Below are positions 43,315-53,044 of a stretch of 64,000 nt of DNA, in pieces (within the stretch, counting starts at the first letter, position 1; each line of letters opens with the position of its first letter). The translations under genes and the position numbers were made by a program. The stretch covers positions 58,430-122,429 of the forward strand of contig CAJUNN010000004.1 in NCBI GenBank assembly GCA_910587955.1, written 5' to 3'. This DNA is from an uncultured Lachnospiraceae bacterium (lineage in GTDB: Bacteria; Bacillota; Clostridia; Lachnospirales; Lachnospiraceae). The notes under the pieces are model-generated. The model was not told the DNA's origin, did no database searches, and saw only the letters and a list, made by a program, of their open reading frames with translations.

Positions 43315-45780
43315 TCAACCGATCCATCTCTCCATACACTGCAATAGCTCTTCCAAATCCAGAGGCTTGCTGATATGCTCATTCATCCCCGCCTGCCTGC
43401 TCTTCATCACATCCTCCGCAAAGGCATTGGCGGTCATGGCAATAATAGGTATCTCCTGCGCATCCTCCCTCCCGGATCTGCGAATGGCCCGGGCCGCCTC
43501 ATGGCCGTTCATCACAGGCATCTGGATATCCATAAAGATCAAATCGTAATAGCCGGACGGATGGCTTTGGTACACCTCCAGGGATTCCTTTCCGTTCTCC
43601 GCGGTCTCTACAAAGACATCCATATCCCCGAGAATTTCTACTGCAATTTCCCGGTTCAGATCGTTGTCCTCCACCAGCAGAATCCGGCGTCCGGCAAAGG
43701 AATACTGCTCCTTTTCTTGTTTCTCCCCAGGCTCCCCGCTGTCCAGGCCCGCAAGCCTGCGGAAGAAATAGGCCAGCCGGGATTTAAACATAGGCTTGGT
43801 AATAAATTCATCAATACCTGCCCTGCGTGCATCCTCCTCCACCCGGCTCCAGTCGTATGCCGCCAGAATCAGGATGGGTTTGTCTTCCCCGGCCATTTCC
43901 GCAATCCCTTCCGCTGCGTCCAGCCCGTCCACATCCGGCATCTTCCAGTCCAGGATCACGGCAAAATAGCGTTTTCCGGCAGCACTGGCCTGCGCAAAGC
44001 GTTCCACCGCTTCCCGTCCTCCCGCCGCGCTCTCCGCCTTCATTCCCATATCGCTTAGCATGCCGCAGACGGTTTTGCGGATATGGGCATCATCATCCAC
44101 CACAAGAATCCGCTGCCCGGACAGACGCTCCATATCAGGAAGAGACACATTCCGCTGCTTGAGATACAGTGTAACCGTAAACCGGGTCCCTTTATTCTTT
44201 TCGCTTTCCACTTCAATGGTGCCGTTCATGAGCTGGACCAGATTCTTGGTAATGGCCATGCCAAGGCCGGTCCCCTCAATCTTGCTCACCCGGGAGTCCT
44301 CTGCCCGGCTGAAGGGATCAAAGAGAGTCCTTACAAAGTCCGGCTCCATCCCGATTCCGTTGTCCTGGAATACAAATTCATAGCAGCCGTATCCGTATTC
44401 CCTAGAGGACCTCTCCCGGATTTCCAGTTCCAGGTGTCCTCCCTCCGGGGTATATTTGACGGCATTTCCCAGAATATTTACAAATACCTGCTGGATGCGG
44501 ACCTGATCGCCCACCACATTCTCATGTTCCACGTTGACCACATGAAGCACCATCTCCTGGTGCTTGGCCACAGCCGCCGGGCGCACCATCGCCAGTACAT
44601 TCTGCACCAGCTCAGACAGGTGAAACGCATCTTCGGAAATCTGAATCTTACCGGACTCAATCTTACTCATATCCAGCACTTCGTTGATCAGGGACAGAAG
44701 ATGGCGGCTGGAGGCCGTAATTTTCCCCAGGCAGTTCAGCACCCGCTCCCGATCGTCCAGACGCATTTTGGCAATGGCCGTCATTCCGATAATCGCATTG
44801 AGCGGCGTACGGATATCATGACTCATCCTGGACAAAAAGTCGCTTTTGGCCGCGTTGGCTCGGGTAGCCGCCTCCCAGGCATCCTTCAGTATTTTGCGGG
44901 ACTCCTCTTCTTTGCGCTTTATCTCCGTCACATCCTGGGTCACATAGAGAACCATCTTCGGCCGTCCCCCATCCGTCTCTGCCAGAATAGCCGTCCCCCT
45001 GATCCACTCCGCTTCCAAAAACTCATAACCCACAGGTGTTTTCCGGTACTCCACTGCCACATAAGGATGCTCCGGGCTTAAGTTCTCCTTAAATTTCTCC
45101 AGATCCATCACCTGCAGATACTCCTCCCGGTCATCCGGGTGCACAAATTTCTCTGCGTAAGTGCGCAGTTCCGCCGCAAAATTCTCCCTGACTTCCAGTC
45201 CTTTCTTGTCTCCTCCGTAATTTGTCACCTGACGGAACTGGTTCTTGTCCAGATCAATGTAGTAGGAGGCAAAGAACAGCCTGCTCAGGCTGTTGATGAT
45301 CAAAGCCCGCTCCCGCCCCGTCCGGTAAATATCGTGGATATCCTCCTGATAGAGCATCACCGTCGGGCGCATCTTTCCTGCTTCCGGCTTTACCGGCTCC
45401 TGCCGGTCCTGAAGCAGATCCCCCCGCAGCTTCTTTGAAAAACTATCGTCTGCCGCCTCCATATGGGGCGTTACCATCATAATAAAGGCCGGTATCTTAT
45501 TCTCCCACAAAATGCGGACCGCCTTTAAATCCACCGCGCTGCCGAAAGGGGAATTGTATTTAATGTTCCGGTTCTCCTGCCGGTTCCCGATATCCAGAAG
45601 GGGACAGTTCTCACAGCCGGCCGGCCACACCTCGTGGCAGACCATGCCCTGTTCAATTCCCGGCGTGCAATCGCGGATGCGCTTGTTGAAATACAAAAGC
45701 TCGTGATTATCCTCCCGCACCACGTAAACCCCGGTAAAGGGGAGCGCATCCAGAATTCCTCTGTAATCATCTGCTTTCAT
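43315..45780 (-). CDS. Hybrid sensor histidine kinase with two receiver domains
   Basis: An 821-residue multidomain sensor. N-terminal PAS-like segments (LPFTGVYVVREDNHELLYFN, then a Cys-rich patch VCHEVWPAGCENCP, and a second PAS with VLYVTQDVTEIKRKEE near 290) lead to HisKA (FLSRMSHDIRTPLNAIIGMT), HATPase (GNAVKYTPEGG, GMAITKNLVQLMNG), and two receiver domains (RILVVDDDAHI with VILDWKMPDVDG, and ILLVEDNDLNREIAVEIL with LIFMDIQMPVMNGHEA). No membrane segment is seen, so it is cytoplasmic. The Cys cluster may sense redox or metal. It sits 16 bases after lepA. Confidence 0.93.
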   Translation of the reverse strand: MKADDYRGILDALPFTGVYVVREDNHELLYFNKRIRDCTPGIEQGMVCHEVWPAGCENCPLLDIGNRQENRNIKYNSPFGSAVDLKAVRILWENKIPAFIMMVTPHMEAADDSFSKKLRGDLLQDRQEPVKPEAGKMRPTVMLYQEDIHDIYRTGRERALIINSLSRLFFASYYIDLDKNQFRQVTNYGGDKKGLEVRENFAAELRTYAEKFVHPDDREEYLQVMDLEKFKENLSPEHPYVAVEYRKTPVGYEFLEAEWIRGTAILAETDGGRPKMVLYVTQDVTEIKRKEEESRKILKDAWEAATRANAAKSDFLSRMSHDIRTPLNAIIGMTAIAKMRLDDRERVLNCLGKITASSRHLLSLINEVLDMSKIESGKIQISEDAFHLSELVQNVLAMVRPAAVAKHQEMVLHVVNVEHENVVGDQVRIQQVFVNILGNAVKYTPEGGHLELEIRERSSREYGYGCYEFVFQDNGIGMEPDFVRTLFDPFSRAEDSRVSKIEGTGLGMAITKNLVQLMNGTIEVESEKNKGTRFTVTLYLKQRNVSLPDMERLSGQRILVVDDDAHIRKTVCGMLSDMGMKAESAAGGREAVERFAQASAAGKRYFAVILDWKMPDVDGLDAAEGIAEMAGEDKPILILAAYDWSRVEEDARRAGIDEFITKPMFKSRLAYFFRRLAGLDSGEPGEKQEKEQYSFAGRRILLVEDNDLNREIAVEILGDMDVFVETAENGKESLEVYQSHPSGYYDLIFMDIQMPVMNGHEAARAIRRSGREDAQEIPIIAMTANAFAEDVMKSRQAGMNEHISKPLDLEELLQCMERWIG

Positions 45781-45796
45781 TTCACTACCCTCCGCC

Positions 45797-47611
45797 TTAT
45801 TTATCGTCCAGCTTCAGCACACTCATAAAAGCCTTCTGCGGAATCTCCACATTTCCAATCTGGCGCATCCGCTTCTTTCCTTCCTTCTGCTTCTCCAAGA
45901 GCTTCTTCTTCCTGGTAATATCACCGCCGTAACACTTGGCCAGCACATCTTTGCGCATGGCTTTCACCGTTTCCCTGGCAATGATCTTGCTCCCCACCGC
46001 CGCCTGGATGGGAATCTCAAACAGATGGCGGGGAATCTCCTCTTTCAGTTTCTCGCACATTTTGCGTCCCCGCTCATAGGCGGTGCTGCTGTGGACAATG
46101 AAAGACAGGGCATCCACCTCTTCCTTGTTGATAAGGATGTCCAGCTTTACCAGATCCGCCTGTACATAGCCCTTCATATCATAGTCAAAAGAGGCATAAC
46201 CCCTGGATCTGGATTTGAGGGCATCAAAGAAATCATAGATAATCTCGTTGAGGGGCAGATCGTATTTGAGAAGGGCCCGTGCCTCTTCCATATACTCCAT
46301 CCCCAAATAAACGCCCCTGCGCTCCTGGCACAGTTCCATAATCGGGCCGATAAATTCCGTAGTCACCATAATCTCTGCACGAACCATGGGTTCTTCCATA
46401 AATTCAATCTCCGCCGGATCCGGAAGATTGGAGGGATTCGTCAGTTCGATCACTTCCCCGTTTGTCCGGTGCACTTTGTAGATAACACCGGGAGCGGTCG
46501 TCACCAGATCCAGATTGTATTCCCGCTCCAGACGCTCCTGTATAATCTCCAGGTGCAGAAGTCCCAGAAAGCCGCAGCGGAATCCAAATCCCAGGGCAAT
46601 GGAAGTCTCTGGCTCAAACTGGAGAGAAGCGTCATTGAGCTGCAGTTTCTCCAGAGCATCCCGCAAATCCGGATACTTGGCTCCATCGGCCGGATACATG
46701 CCGCAGTACACCATGGGCAGCACCTTCTTATATCCGGGCAGCGGCTCCTCACAGGGCCTTTCCCGGCTGGTAATGGTGTCTCCCACACGGGTATCCTTGA
46801 CATTTTTAATACTGGCCGTGAGATACCCCACCATGCCTGCGGACAGCTCCTCGCAGGGAATAAACTGGCCCGCTCCGAAATAGCCCACTTCCACCACATC
46901 CGCCTCGGCTCCCGTAGCCATCATGCGGATGGGCGTGCCCTTTTTCACCGTTCCTTCCTTAATACGGCAGAATACAATCACTCCCTTGTAGGAATCATAC
47001 AGGGAATCAAAAATCAGCGCCTTCAAAGGCGACTCCGGATCTCCCCCCGGCGCGGGAATCCGTTCCACTATGGCTTCCAGCACCTGCTCTACATTTACGC
47101 CTGTCTTGGCCGAAATCTGCGGCGCATCCTGGGCCTCCAGCCCGATCACGTCCTCTATCTCTTCTATGACCCGTTCCGGTTCGGCGCTGGGCAGATCAAT
47201 CTTGTTGATCACCGGCACCACGTCCAGATTGTGATCCAGGGCCAAATACACATTGGCCAGGGTCTGGGCCTCGATGCCCTGGGCGGCATCCACAACCAGA
47301 ATGGCTCCATCGCAGGCGGCCAGGCTTCTGGATACCTCATAGTTGAAGTCCACATGCCCCGGCGTGTCTATAAGGTTAAAAATATACTCTTCTCCGTCGG
47401 ATGCCCGGTACACGGTCCGCACGGTCTGGGCCTTGATGGTAATCCCCCGCTCCCGCTCCAAATCCATATTATCCAGGACCTGGGCCTGCATCTCCCGGCT
47501 GGTTAGAAGGCCTGTCATCTCAATAATGCGGTCTGCCAAAGTGGATTTCCCGTGGTCAATATGCGCTATAATACAAAAATTCCTGATTCTGCTCTGATCG
47601 ATCGCTGACAT
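45797..47611 (-). CDS. lepA: Elongation factor 4 (LepA, back-translocase)
   Basis: A 604-residue translational GTPase. G1 [15 protein letters not shown]2/3 [17 protein letters not shown]4 [14 protein letters not shown] and the unique C-terminal [19 protein letters not shown] are all present. It binds stalled ribosomes and helps back-translocation. The second of two adjacent ATGs is used, because GGAGG is then 5 bases upstream. A promoter lies at 47656-47684. Confidence 0.97.
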   Translation of the reverse strand: MSAIDQSRIRNFCIIAHIDHGKSTLADRIIEMTGLLTSREMQAQVLDNMDLERERGITIKAQTVRTVYRASDGEEYIFNLIDTPGHVDFNYEVSRSLAACDGAILVVDAAQGIEAQTLANVYLALDHNLDVVPVINKIDLPSAEPERVIEEIEDVIGLEAQDAPQISAKTGVNVEQVLEAIVERIPAPGGDPESPLKALIFDSLYDSYKGVIVFCRIKEGTVKKGTPIRMMATGAEADVVEVGYFGAGQFIPCEELSAGMVGYLTASIKNVKDTRVGDTITSRERPCEEPLPGYKKVLPMVYCGMYPADGAKYPDLRDALEKLQLNDASLQFEPETSIALGFGFRCGFLGLLHLEIIQERLEREYNLDLVTTAPGVIYKVHRTNGEVIELTNPSNLPDPAEIEFMEEPMVRAEIMVTTEFIGPIMELCQERRGVYLGMEYMEEARALLKYDLPLNEIIYDFFDALKSRSRGYASFDYDMKGYVQADLVKLDILINKEEVDALSFIVHSSTAYERGRKMCEKLKEEIPRHLFEIPIQAAVGSKIIARETVKAMRKDVLAKCYGGDITRKKKLLEKQKEGKKRMRQIGNVEIPQKAFMSVLKLDDK

Positions 47612-47655
47612 CATGTCCTCCGTACTTTTGTCTTTCTCTGTTCTTTCCTTCTACA

Positions 47656-47684
47656 AGTATACGGATATTTCTTAAATTTAGCAA
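47656..47684 (-). promoter_or_regulatory. lepA promoter
   Basis: TTGCTA, 17-base spacer, TATACT on the minus strand, about 45 bases before the lepA start. Confidence 0.7.
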
Positions 47685-47920
47685 CCCGAACTTTCAAATT
47701 GCAGGAGCATTTTTAATGATAACCCCAGCTATGCCAAGGATTCCATGTATCGCGCACAAGATGCCTTCTGCATGCGCAGTTTTAAGAGAACAAATTTCGC
47801 CCGGCCGCCCTTTGCTCTAACCGTCATTCTCACGAAAATACCCGGAGATACACGCTGCTGTTTTTCTATTTTCCCGTCATTTTTTCAAACCGGATTTTAA
47901 AAATCTGTAGAAAAGATCTC

Positions 47921-47949
47921 TTGTATCCCGCCGCACTTTTTATTATAAT
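47921..47949 (+). promoter_or_regulatory. MATE exporter promoter
   Basis: TTGTAT, 17-base spacer, TATAAT on the plus strand, 49 bases before the exporter start. Confidence 0.75.
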
Positions 47950-47998
47950 ACCGAAAGTTTGAGAAATGGAATTCGGAAATGAATTTGAGAGGTGCCGC

Positions 47999-49384
47999 AT
48001 GACAATGGAACGAGACATGACCGCAGGGAATCCTGCAAAAATGATTGTAAGCTTTACGCTCCCCGTGTTTATCGGAAATGTTTTCCAGCAATTTTACAAT
48101 ATGGCCGACGCCGTGATTGTAGGGAAATTTGTCGGTACGAAGGCCCTGGCCGCCGTAGGCTCTACGGGAACCATCACGTTTCTTATCTGGGGCCTGATTA
48201 TGGGCGCCGCCGTAGGCTTTACGGTACTTACCTCCCAGCGTTTCGGGGCCGGGGACATGGACGGAATGCGCCGCACGGCAGGCTCTGCCGCCCTGCTTGC
48301 CGCTATCTATGCCCTGCTTTTGACTGCCGCCGGCGTGATCGGCATGAAACCTTTGCTGCAGTTTATGAACACGCCTGAGGATATTTTCGAAGACGCCTAC
48401 GCCTATATTTTAATTTTCTGCGCCGGCATTTTTGCCCAGATGCTCTACAACCTGCTCTCCTGCATCCTCCGGGCCCTGGGCAACAGCAAGACGCCCCTGT
48501 ATTTCCTGATCCTGGCCGCCGCCTTAAATATTCTTCTGGATCTGCTTTTTATCCTGCAATTTGGCCTGGGGGCAGCAGGAGCGGCTTTGGCCACCGTAAT
48601 CTCCCAGGGAGTTTCCGGCCTTTTATGCCTGGTCTACATCATTCGGAAGGTCCCCCTTCTGAGGCTTAAAAGATGCGACTGGAAACCGGACGGACAGCTG
48701 GCCTGGAACCAGATCCGCATCGGCCTCCCTATGGCTCTGCAGTATTCCATCACTGCCGTAGGCTGTATGATGATGCAGTCCTCCTTAAACCTCCTGGGCT
48801 CCGTGGCCGTAGCCGCTTTCACGGCCGCCAGCAAGATTGAGCAGGTAGTAACACAGGCTTACACGGCTCTCGGAACCACCATGTCCACCTACTGCGCCCA
48901 GAACACAGGGGCCGGCGATATCCGGCGGGTGCGCCAAGGCTTCCAGGCCGCCGCCCGCATGGGTTTCCTCTACTCCCTTGCTGCCGGAGCACTCATTGCA
49001 ACCCTGGGGAAACATATGACCTGGCTCTTTGTATCGGAGCATGCGGGTGAAATCCTTCCCTCTGTGGATCTCTACCTAAAATGCGTAGCCGCCTTCTTCC
49101 TGCCTCTCACCATTGTAAACGTGTACCGGAACGGAATCCAGGGCATGGGCTACGGGCTCCTTCCCATGCTGGCCGGAGTGGCGGAATTTCTGGGCCGGGG
49201 TATTGTGGCCATGATTGCCGCGCGGTACGAAAGCTATCTGGGCGTCTGCCTGGCCAGCCCTGCTGCCTGGATACTGGCATCCGCCGTCCTGCTTTTCGCA
49301 TACTTTTACATTATGAGGCGCTATCCGGTTCCCTGCCGGATTCCTGCGCGCCCTTTGGTTCACTCTTCTCCCCGGAGCACCTGA
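47999..49384 (+). CDS. MATE-family efflux transporter
   Basis: A 461-residue membrane exporter with 12 predicted helices in two related halves. Conserved features: NPAKMIVSFTLPVFIGNVFQ and QFYNMADAVIVGKFVGTKA at the N-terminus, ALAAVGSTGTITFL, and in the second half QIRIGLPMALQYSITAVGC with AAFTAASKIEQ. It exports drugs or cationic compounds using sodium or proton gradients. Start 47999 is chosen with GAGAGG 6 bases upstream. It is an insertion between lepA and spoIIP on the opposite strand; its 3' end overlaps the end of spoIIP by 25 bases. Confidence 0.92.
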   Translation: MTMERDMTAGNPAKMIVSFTLPVFIGNVFQQFYNMADAVIVGKFVGTKALAAVGSTGTITFLIWGLIMGAAVGFTVLTSQRFGAGDMDGMRRTAGSAALLAAIYALLLTAAGVIGMKPLLQFMNTPEDIFEDAYAYILIFCAGIFAQMLYNLLSCILRALGNSKTPLYFLILAAALNILLDLLFILQFGLGAAGAALATVISQGVSGLLCLVYIIRKVPLLRLKRCDWKPDGQLAWNQIRIGLPMALQYSITAVGCMMMQSSLNLLGSVAVAAFTAASKIEQVVTQAYTALGTTMSTYCAQNTGAGDIRRVRQGFQAAARMGFLYSLAAGALIATLGKHMTWLFVSEHAGEILPSVDLYLKCVAAFFLPLTIVNVYRNGIQGMGYGLLPMLAGVAEFLGRGIVAMIAARYESYLGVCLASPAAWILASAVLLFAYFYIMRRYPVPCRIPARPLVHSSPRST

Positions 49385-50628
49385 TCCAGCACAAAGGCCA
49401 AAGGCTCCATGGCGTTTTTCATCTCCTCCAGGGTATTTGTCTGGGCCCCCGCCTCAATCAGCAGGGATTTGGGCCTCATATGCAGATTGTACCGCAGGCT
49501 TTTTAAGTAGATTTTCCGGGTGAAGCCCGGATAAAATTTCTCACAGTCCAGCTTAAGCTGAAGGGACAGAGCCAGATTATCCTCCACATAGGGATTGTAC
49601 AGATACTCAATAGGGCCGTTCTTCTTGCTGTAGCTCAAACCGTTAAAGAACATAATCTGCGCCGTGGGCTTTCCGTTTATCTCCGTCACCAGATGGGTTT
49701 CCTCCGGTACTCCGTCCCGGTGCAGATCAATCACCACCTCTATGGAAGGATACTGCTCCAAAATCGGCGCAATAGCTTCCTCCGCCAGGGTATAAGCCCG
49801 GCTCCGATCCAGTTTCCCGTCAATAAAATCGTACACGTCCCGGTTATGTATCACATGGTAGCCGTATGTATTCTGCAGAAGTTCTGTCAAATAATCCCCC
49901 ACCCCTACAATGGTGGTGCTGTTGTCCCCCGGCACGGAATCCACAAACCCCTCCTGGGAATGGCTGTGGAAGATTAAAATCTGGGGCTGGGAATTATCCG
50001 TCGTCAGCGTCATGTCTTTTCCCAGCAGCCGTTCCGCATTCAGAAGCTCACCGGTAATATCCGTAGTGGGATCCACAATAAAGAAGCTGTTCCTCAGAAA
50101 CTCAAAATCTGCCAGCTGCTCCGCCGTATATTCTACGCCCAGGATTTCTGCCTTCGGGTGCTCCACCTGCTCATCCAGAGCCGCCAGCTCCGAAGCCGCC
50201 TGATTCTCCTGTTCCACCTTCTCTGCCAGATCAAACGCCTCTCCCGTCTGAATGTCGATCTCATTTTCATCATGAGCGCCTCCCTCCATAAGTATCTCCC
50301 TGGTAGCCGCACTTTCAATCTCCGTCTCGTACACTTCCTGCCGCTCCACAAAAGGATATAGGGGAAAGATTTCCGCAGCTTTCCGAATGAGAAATTCTTC
50401 AAAACTGGAAGAAAGCTCCCGATCCCCGGCCGTAAAGGCAAGTCCCGGATAAATGGTTTTGGCGGCTGTTTTCTGCAGTTCTCCCTCCGCATTGGTCAGA
50501 ATCCTGGTACAAGCCCAAGCCGCCCTGGAAAAGGATTGTCCCTTTACCCCATATCCGAGAATGTAAATTCCCAATACACCAATCAAAACCCATACAGCCG
50601 CGTTCAGCGCTTTCTGCACACGGTTCAT
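49360..50628 (-). CDS. spoIIP: Stage II sporulation protein P
   Basis: A 422-residue cell-wall hydrolase of the engulfment DMP complex, cleaving peptide crosslinks and denuded glycan together with SpoIID and SpoIIM. An N-terminal transmembrane anchor (ALNAAVWVLIGVLGIYILGY) precedes a variable linker and the catalytic domain from residue 205: ILIFHSHSQEGFVDS (first zinc His), VVIDLHRDGV and LLIEAGAQTNTLEEMKNAME. The gene order gpr-spoIIP is conserved. Confidence 0.95.
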   Translation of the reverse strand: MNRVQKALNAAVWVLIGVLGIYILGYGVKGQSFSRAAWACTRILTNAEGELQKTAAKTIYPGLAFTAGDRELSSSFEEFLIRKAAEIFPLYPFVERQEVYETEIESAATREILMEGGAHDENEIDIQTGEAFDLAEKVEQENQAASELAALDEQVEHPKAEILGVEYTAEQLADFEFLRNSFFIVDPTTDITGELLNAERLLGKDMTLTTDNSQPQILIFHSHSQEGFVDSVPGDNSTTIVGVGDYLTELLQNTYGYHVIHNRDVYDFIDGKLDRSRAYTLAEEAIAPILEQYPSIEVVIDLHRDGVPEETHLVTEINGKPTAQIMFFNGLSYSKKNGPIEYLYNPYVEDNLALSLQLKLDCEKFYPGFTRKIYLKSLRYNLHMRPKSLLIEAGAQTNTLEEMKNAMEPLAFVLDQVLRGEE

Positions 50629-50662
50629 GTTTCATCACCCCATATCCCTTCATATATATGCG

Positions 50663-51520
50663 CTATGCAAGCGCAATATTCAGGGCTTCGGAGATGGTAA
50701 AGCTCAGCCGCTTGACGGTCTCGTCAATATCCTTCGGCGTCACAAACATGGTATTGAGATTCGGAGAAATGGCATTGCGATCCCCGGTAGCATCGTAAAT
50801 AATGGTGGCCGCGTCCACCACAGTGGGAACCCCAATGGCTACAATGGGAATTCCCAGAGATTCCTGCGTCAGGCTGTTCCTGTGATTTCCTACTCCGGAG
50901 CCGGGATAAATCCCTGCATCGGAAATCTGGATCGTCCGGTTTAAGCGTTTGCTGCTCCTGGCCGCCAGAGCGTCAATGGCTACCACCACATCCGGTCCGG
51001 TCTCCTCAATAATTCCCTTGATAATCTCAAAAGTCTCCATGCCTGTCTGGGCCATAACCCCGGGGACAATGCCGCTGACCAGATGCACCTTCTCTTTTCC
51101 CAGGGCAACCTTGCCGTATTCCCTCACCACGTGCCGGGTAATCAGAAGATTCCCCACCGTCTCCGGCCCCAGGGCGTCCGGCGTCACATCTCGGTTTCCC
51201 AGACCCACCACCAAAACCGATTTCTCTTCCTCCGTTCCCAGAAGCTCTCTCAGATATTCCGCCAGCTTCTCGGATACCTCCCGGTGATAGCCCTCGTCCG
51301 GCTCCGAAAGCCCCGGCGCCTCCAGGGTAATGTAGGTTCCCACCGGCTTTCCCATGGCTTTGGCTCCGTTCTCTGTCTCAATGCACACCTTGGTCACCCG
51401 GATATCCCGTTCCTCGTCGTAGCTCTCATCAATGGACACTCCGCGGATTTCCACATCGTCCTCTTCAAAACTCTCCCTGGCTTCCAGTGCCAGATCCGTC
51501 CGTACCTGAAACCGCTCCAC
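50663..51520 (-). CDS. gpr: GPR germination endopeptidase
   Basis: A 285-residue spore protease that degrades small acid-soluble spore proteins after germination. MERFQVRTDLALEARES at the N-terminus includes the self-cleavage site (before TDLA), and VLVVGLGNRDVTPDALGPET, LVSGIVPGVMAQTGMET, GNHRNSLTQESLGIPIVAIG show the catalytic core. It is made as an inactive zymogen in the forespore. The gene is divergent from rpsT, as in related genomes. Confidence 0.96.
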   Translation of the reverse strand: MERFQVRTDLALEARESFEEDDVEIRGVSIDESYDEERDIRVTKVCIETENGAKAMGKPVGTYITLEAPGLSEPDEGYHREVSEKLAEYLRELLGTEEEKSVLVVGLGNRDVTPDALGPETVGNLLITRHVVREYGKVALGKEKVHLVSGIVPGVMAQTGMETFEIIKGIIEETGPDVVVAIDALAARSSKRLNRTIQISDAGIYPGSGVGNHRNSLTQESLGIPIVAIGVPTVVDAATIIYDATGDRNAISPNLNTMFVTPKDIDETVKRLSFTISEALNIALA

Positions 51521-51588
51521 GTTCCCTTCTCCTCTCGAAATACTTCTTCTGTTAAGGGTAGTTTCCGCATATTTTTCCGAATTATGTA

Positions 51589-51617
51589 TTGACAGAACAC
51601 ATTTCCTGGAATAAAAT
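51589..51617 (+). promoter_or_regulatory. rpsT promoter
   Basis: TTGACA, 17-base spacer, TAAAAT on the plus strand, about 95 bases before rpsT. It lies between the divergent gpr and rpsT genes. Confidence 0.8.
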
Positions 51618-51712
51618 AAATGAGTATGTTTTGTTAAGACGTCCGTGTCCGGCTTTAACGGAACATGTACAGATAAAACCCAGAGTGGAATAATCGTTTG
51701 GAGGTGTACAGA

Positions 51713-51976
51713 TTGGCTAACATTAAGTCTGCAAAGAAGAGAATCCTGATTGCCGAGACAAGAACTGCAAGAAATAAGGCAATCCGCTCAGAAGTCAAGA
51801 CCGCTGTAAAAAAAGTGAACGCTGCCGTTGCCGCAAAAGATGCGGAAGCCGCAAAAGCTTGCTTAAAAGCTGCTATTTCGACCATGAGCAAGGCAACTTC
51901 CAAGGGAGTGTATCACAAAAATACGACTTCCAGAAAGATCTCTCGTTTGACCAAAGCTGTAAACAGCATCGCTTAA
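51713..51976 (+). CDS. rpsT: 30S ribosomal protein S20
   Basis: An 87-residue ribosomal protein that binds 16S rRNA. The start is the TTG at 51713, giving MANIKSAKKRILIAETRTAR; GGAGG lies about 8 bases upstream. The basic helix-rich sequence with NKAIRSEVKTAVKKV and YHKNTTSRKISRLTKAVN matches S20 throughout. A terminator follows at 51995. Confidence 0.97.
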   Translation: MANIKSAKKRILIAETRTARNKAIRSEVKTAVKKVNAAVAAKDAEAAKACLKAAISTMSKATSKGVYHKNTTSRKISRLTKAVNSIA

Positions 51977-51994
51977 TCGGAGAAATAGAATTTC

Positions 51995-52029
51995 AAAGAC
52001 GCCCAATACCGTCAGTTGGGCGTCTTTTT
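51995..52029 (+). terminator. rpsT terminator
   Basis: AAAGACGCCCAA (51995-52006) pairs perfectly with TTGGGCGTCTTT (52016-52027), followed by Ts; 19 bases after rpsT. Confidence 0.9.
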
Positions 52030-52066
52030 CTCTACATAAATTCACGTACGGAAGGTGGGAATCCCT

Positions 52067-53044
52067 ATGAAAATGCTTGCACAAGACATCAAAACAGGAG
52101 CTTTCAAGACTTCCTATCTCCTCTTCGGAGAGGAGGCCTACCTGCGCAGCCAGTATAAAAACCGTCTGAAAAACGCCCTGGCCGATCCGGGCGACACCAT
52201 GAACGTGTCCCATTTCCAGGGAAAGGGTATCGATCCCCAAGCCATCATTGATTTGGCGGAAACCCTTCCCTTTTTTGCCCCCCGCCGGCTCATTGTCGTG
52301 GAAGACAGCGGCTTTTTCAAAAACAAATGCGACGATCTGGCCGCCTACCTCCCCGTCATGCCCGCCACCGCCTGCCTTCTCTTTGTGGAGACGGAGGTAG
52401 ACAAGCGCAGCCGCCTGTACAAAGCGGTCAAATCCTGCGGAAGGGCGGTGGAATTCCAGATCCAGGACGAACGTACTCTGATGAAATGGATCTTAGGCAT
52501 CCTGAAAAAAGAGGGCAGGCAGATTGCAGAGCCTACCCTGCGCCTGTTTCTGGAGCGGACCGGAACGGATATGGAGCGCATTTCTTCGGAACTGGAAAAG
52601 CTCCTCTCTTTCACCCTGGGAAGAGACGTAATTACAGCCGGAGATGTAGAGGAAATCTGCACCGTGCAGGCTTCCAACCGGATTTTTGATATGATCCGCG
52701 CCATTGCCGAAAAAAACCAGAGACAAGCTCTTGATCTCTACTATGACCTGTTATCCTTAAAGGAACCCTCCCTGCGGATTCTGGCCTTGATTGCCCGCCA
52801 GTTTCAACAGCTTCTCCTGATCAAAAGCCTGGCTGCCAAAGGCTATGACAAGAATACCATAGCAGACAAGGCAAAGCTCTCCCCCTATATCGCCGGGCGC
52901 TGCATGGCTCAGGCGAAAAGTTTTACCCTGGAACAGCTCAAAGAAGCCGTCCGGGACTGCGCCGAATCCGAAGAGGCCGTTAAAACCGGCCGCATCAGCG
53001 ATGTGATGAGTGTGGAGTTATTGATTCTCAAATACAGTCAATAA
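52067..53044 (+). CDS. holA: DNA polymerase III subunit delta
   Basis: A 325-residue clamp-loader subunit that opens the beta clamp. N-terminal SYLLFGEEAYLRSQYKNRL, MNVSHFQGKGIDPQAIIDLA and ETLPFFAPRRLIVVEDSGFF are the usual delta-subunit blocks, followed by a helical middle (LEKLLSFTLGRDVITAGDVE) and LRILALIARQFQQLLLIKSL. The start at 52067 (MKMLAQD) has AAGGTGGG 7 bases upstream. The rpsT-holA pair is normal for Firmicutes. It overlaps the convergent comEC end by 7 bases. Confidence 0.93.
   Translation: MKMLAQDIKTGAFKTSYLLFGEEAYLRSQYKNRLKNALADPGDTMNVSHFQGKGIDPQAIIDLAETLPFFAPRRLIVVEDSGFFKNKCDDLAAYLPVMPATACLLFVETEVDKRSRLYKAVKSCGRAVEFQIQDERTLMKWILGILKKEGRQIAEPTLRLFLERTGTDMERISSELEKLLSFTLGRDVITAGDVEEICTVQASNRIFDMIRAIAEKNQRQALDLYYDLLSLKEPSLRILALIARQFQQLLLIKSLAAKGYDKNTIADKAKLSPYIAGRCMAQAKSFTLEQLKEAVRDCAESEEAVKTGRISDVMSVELLILKYSQ

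Larger units (their letters stand above)
47612..47998. other. Divergent intergenic region lepA - MATE
   Basis: This stretch of 387 bases has no gene. It holds the lepA promoter (minus strand: TTGCTA 47679-47684, 17-base spacer, TATACT 47656-47661) and the MATE exporter promoter (plus strand: TTGTAT 47921-47926, 17-base spacer, TATAAT 47944-47949). The middle (47700-47880) shows no reading frame or hairpin that I can support. Confidence 0.6.

Noticed and set aside
46025..47506. A 493-codon open frame opposite lepA
   Set aside because: Antisense shadow of lepA with no family similarity.
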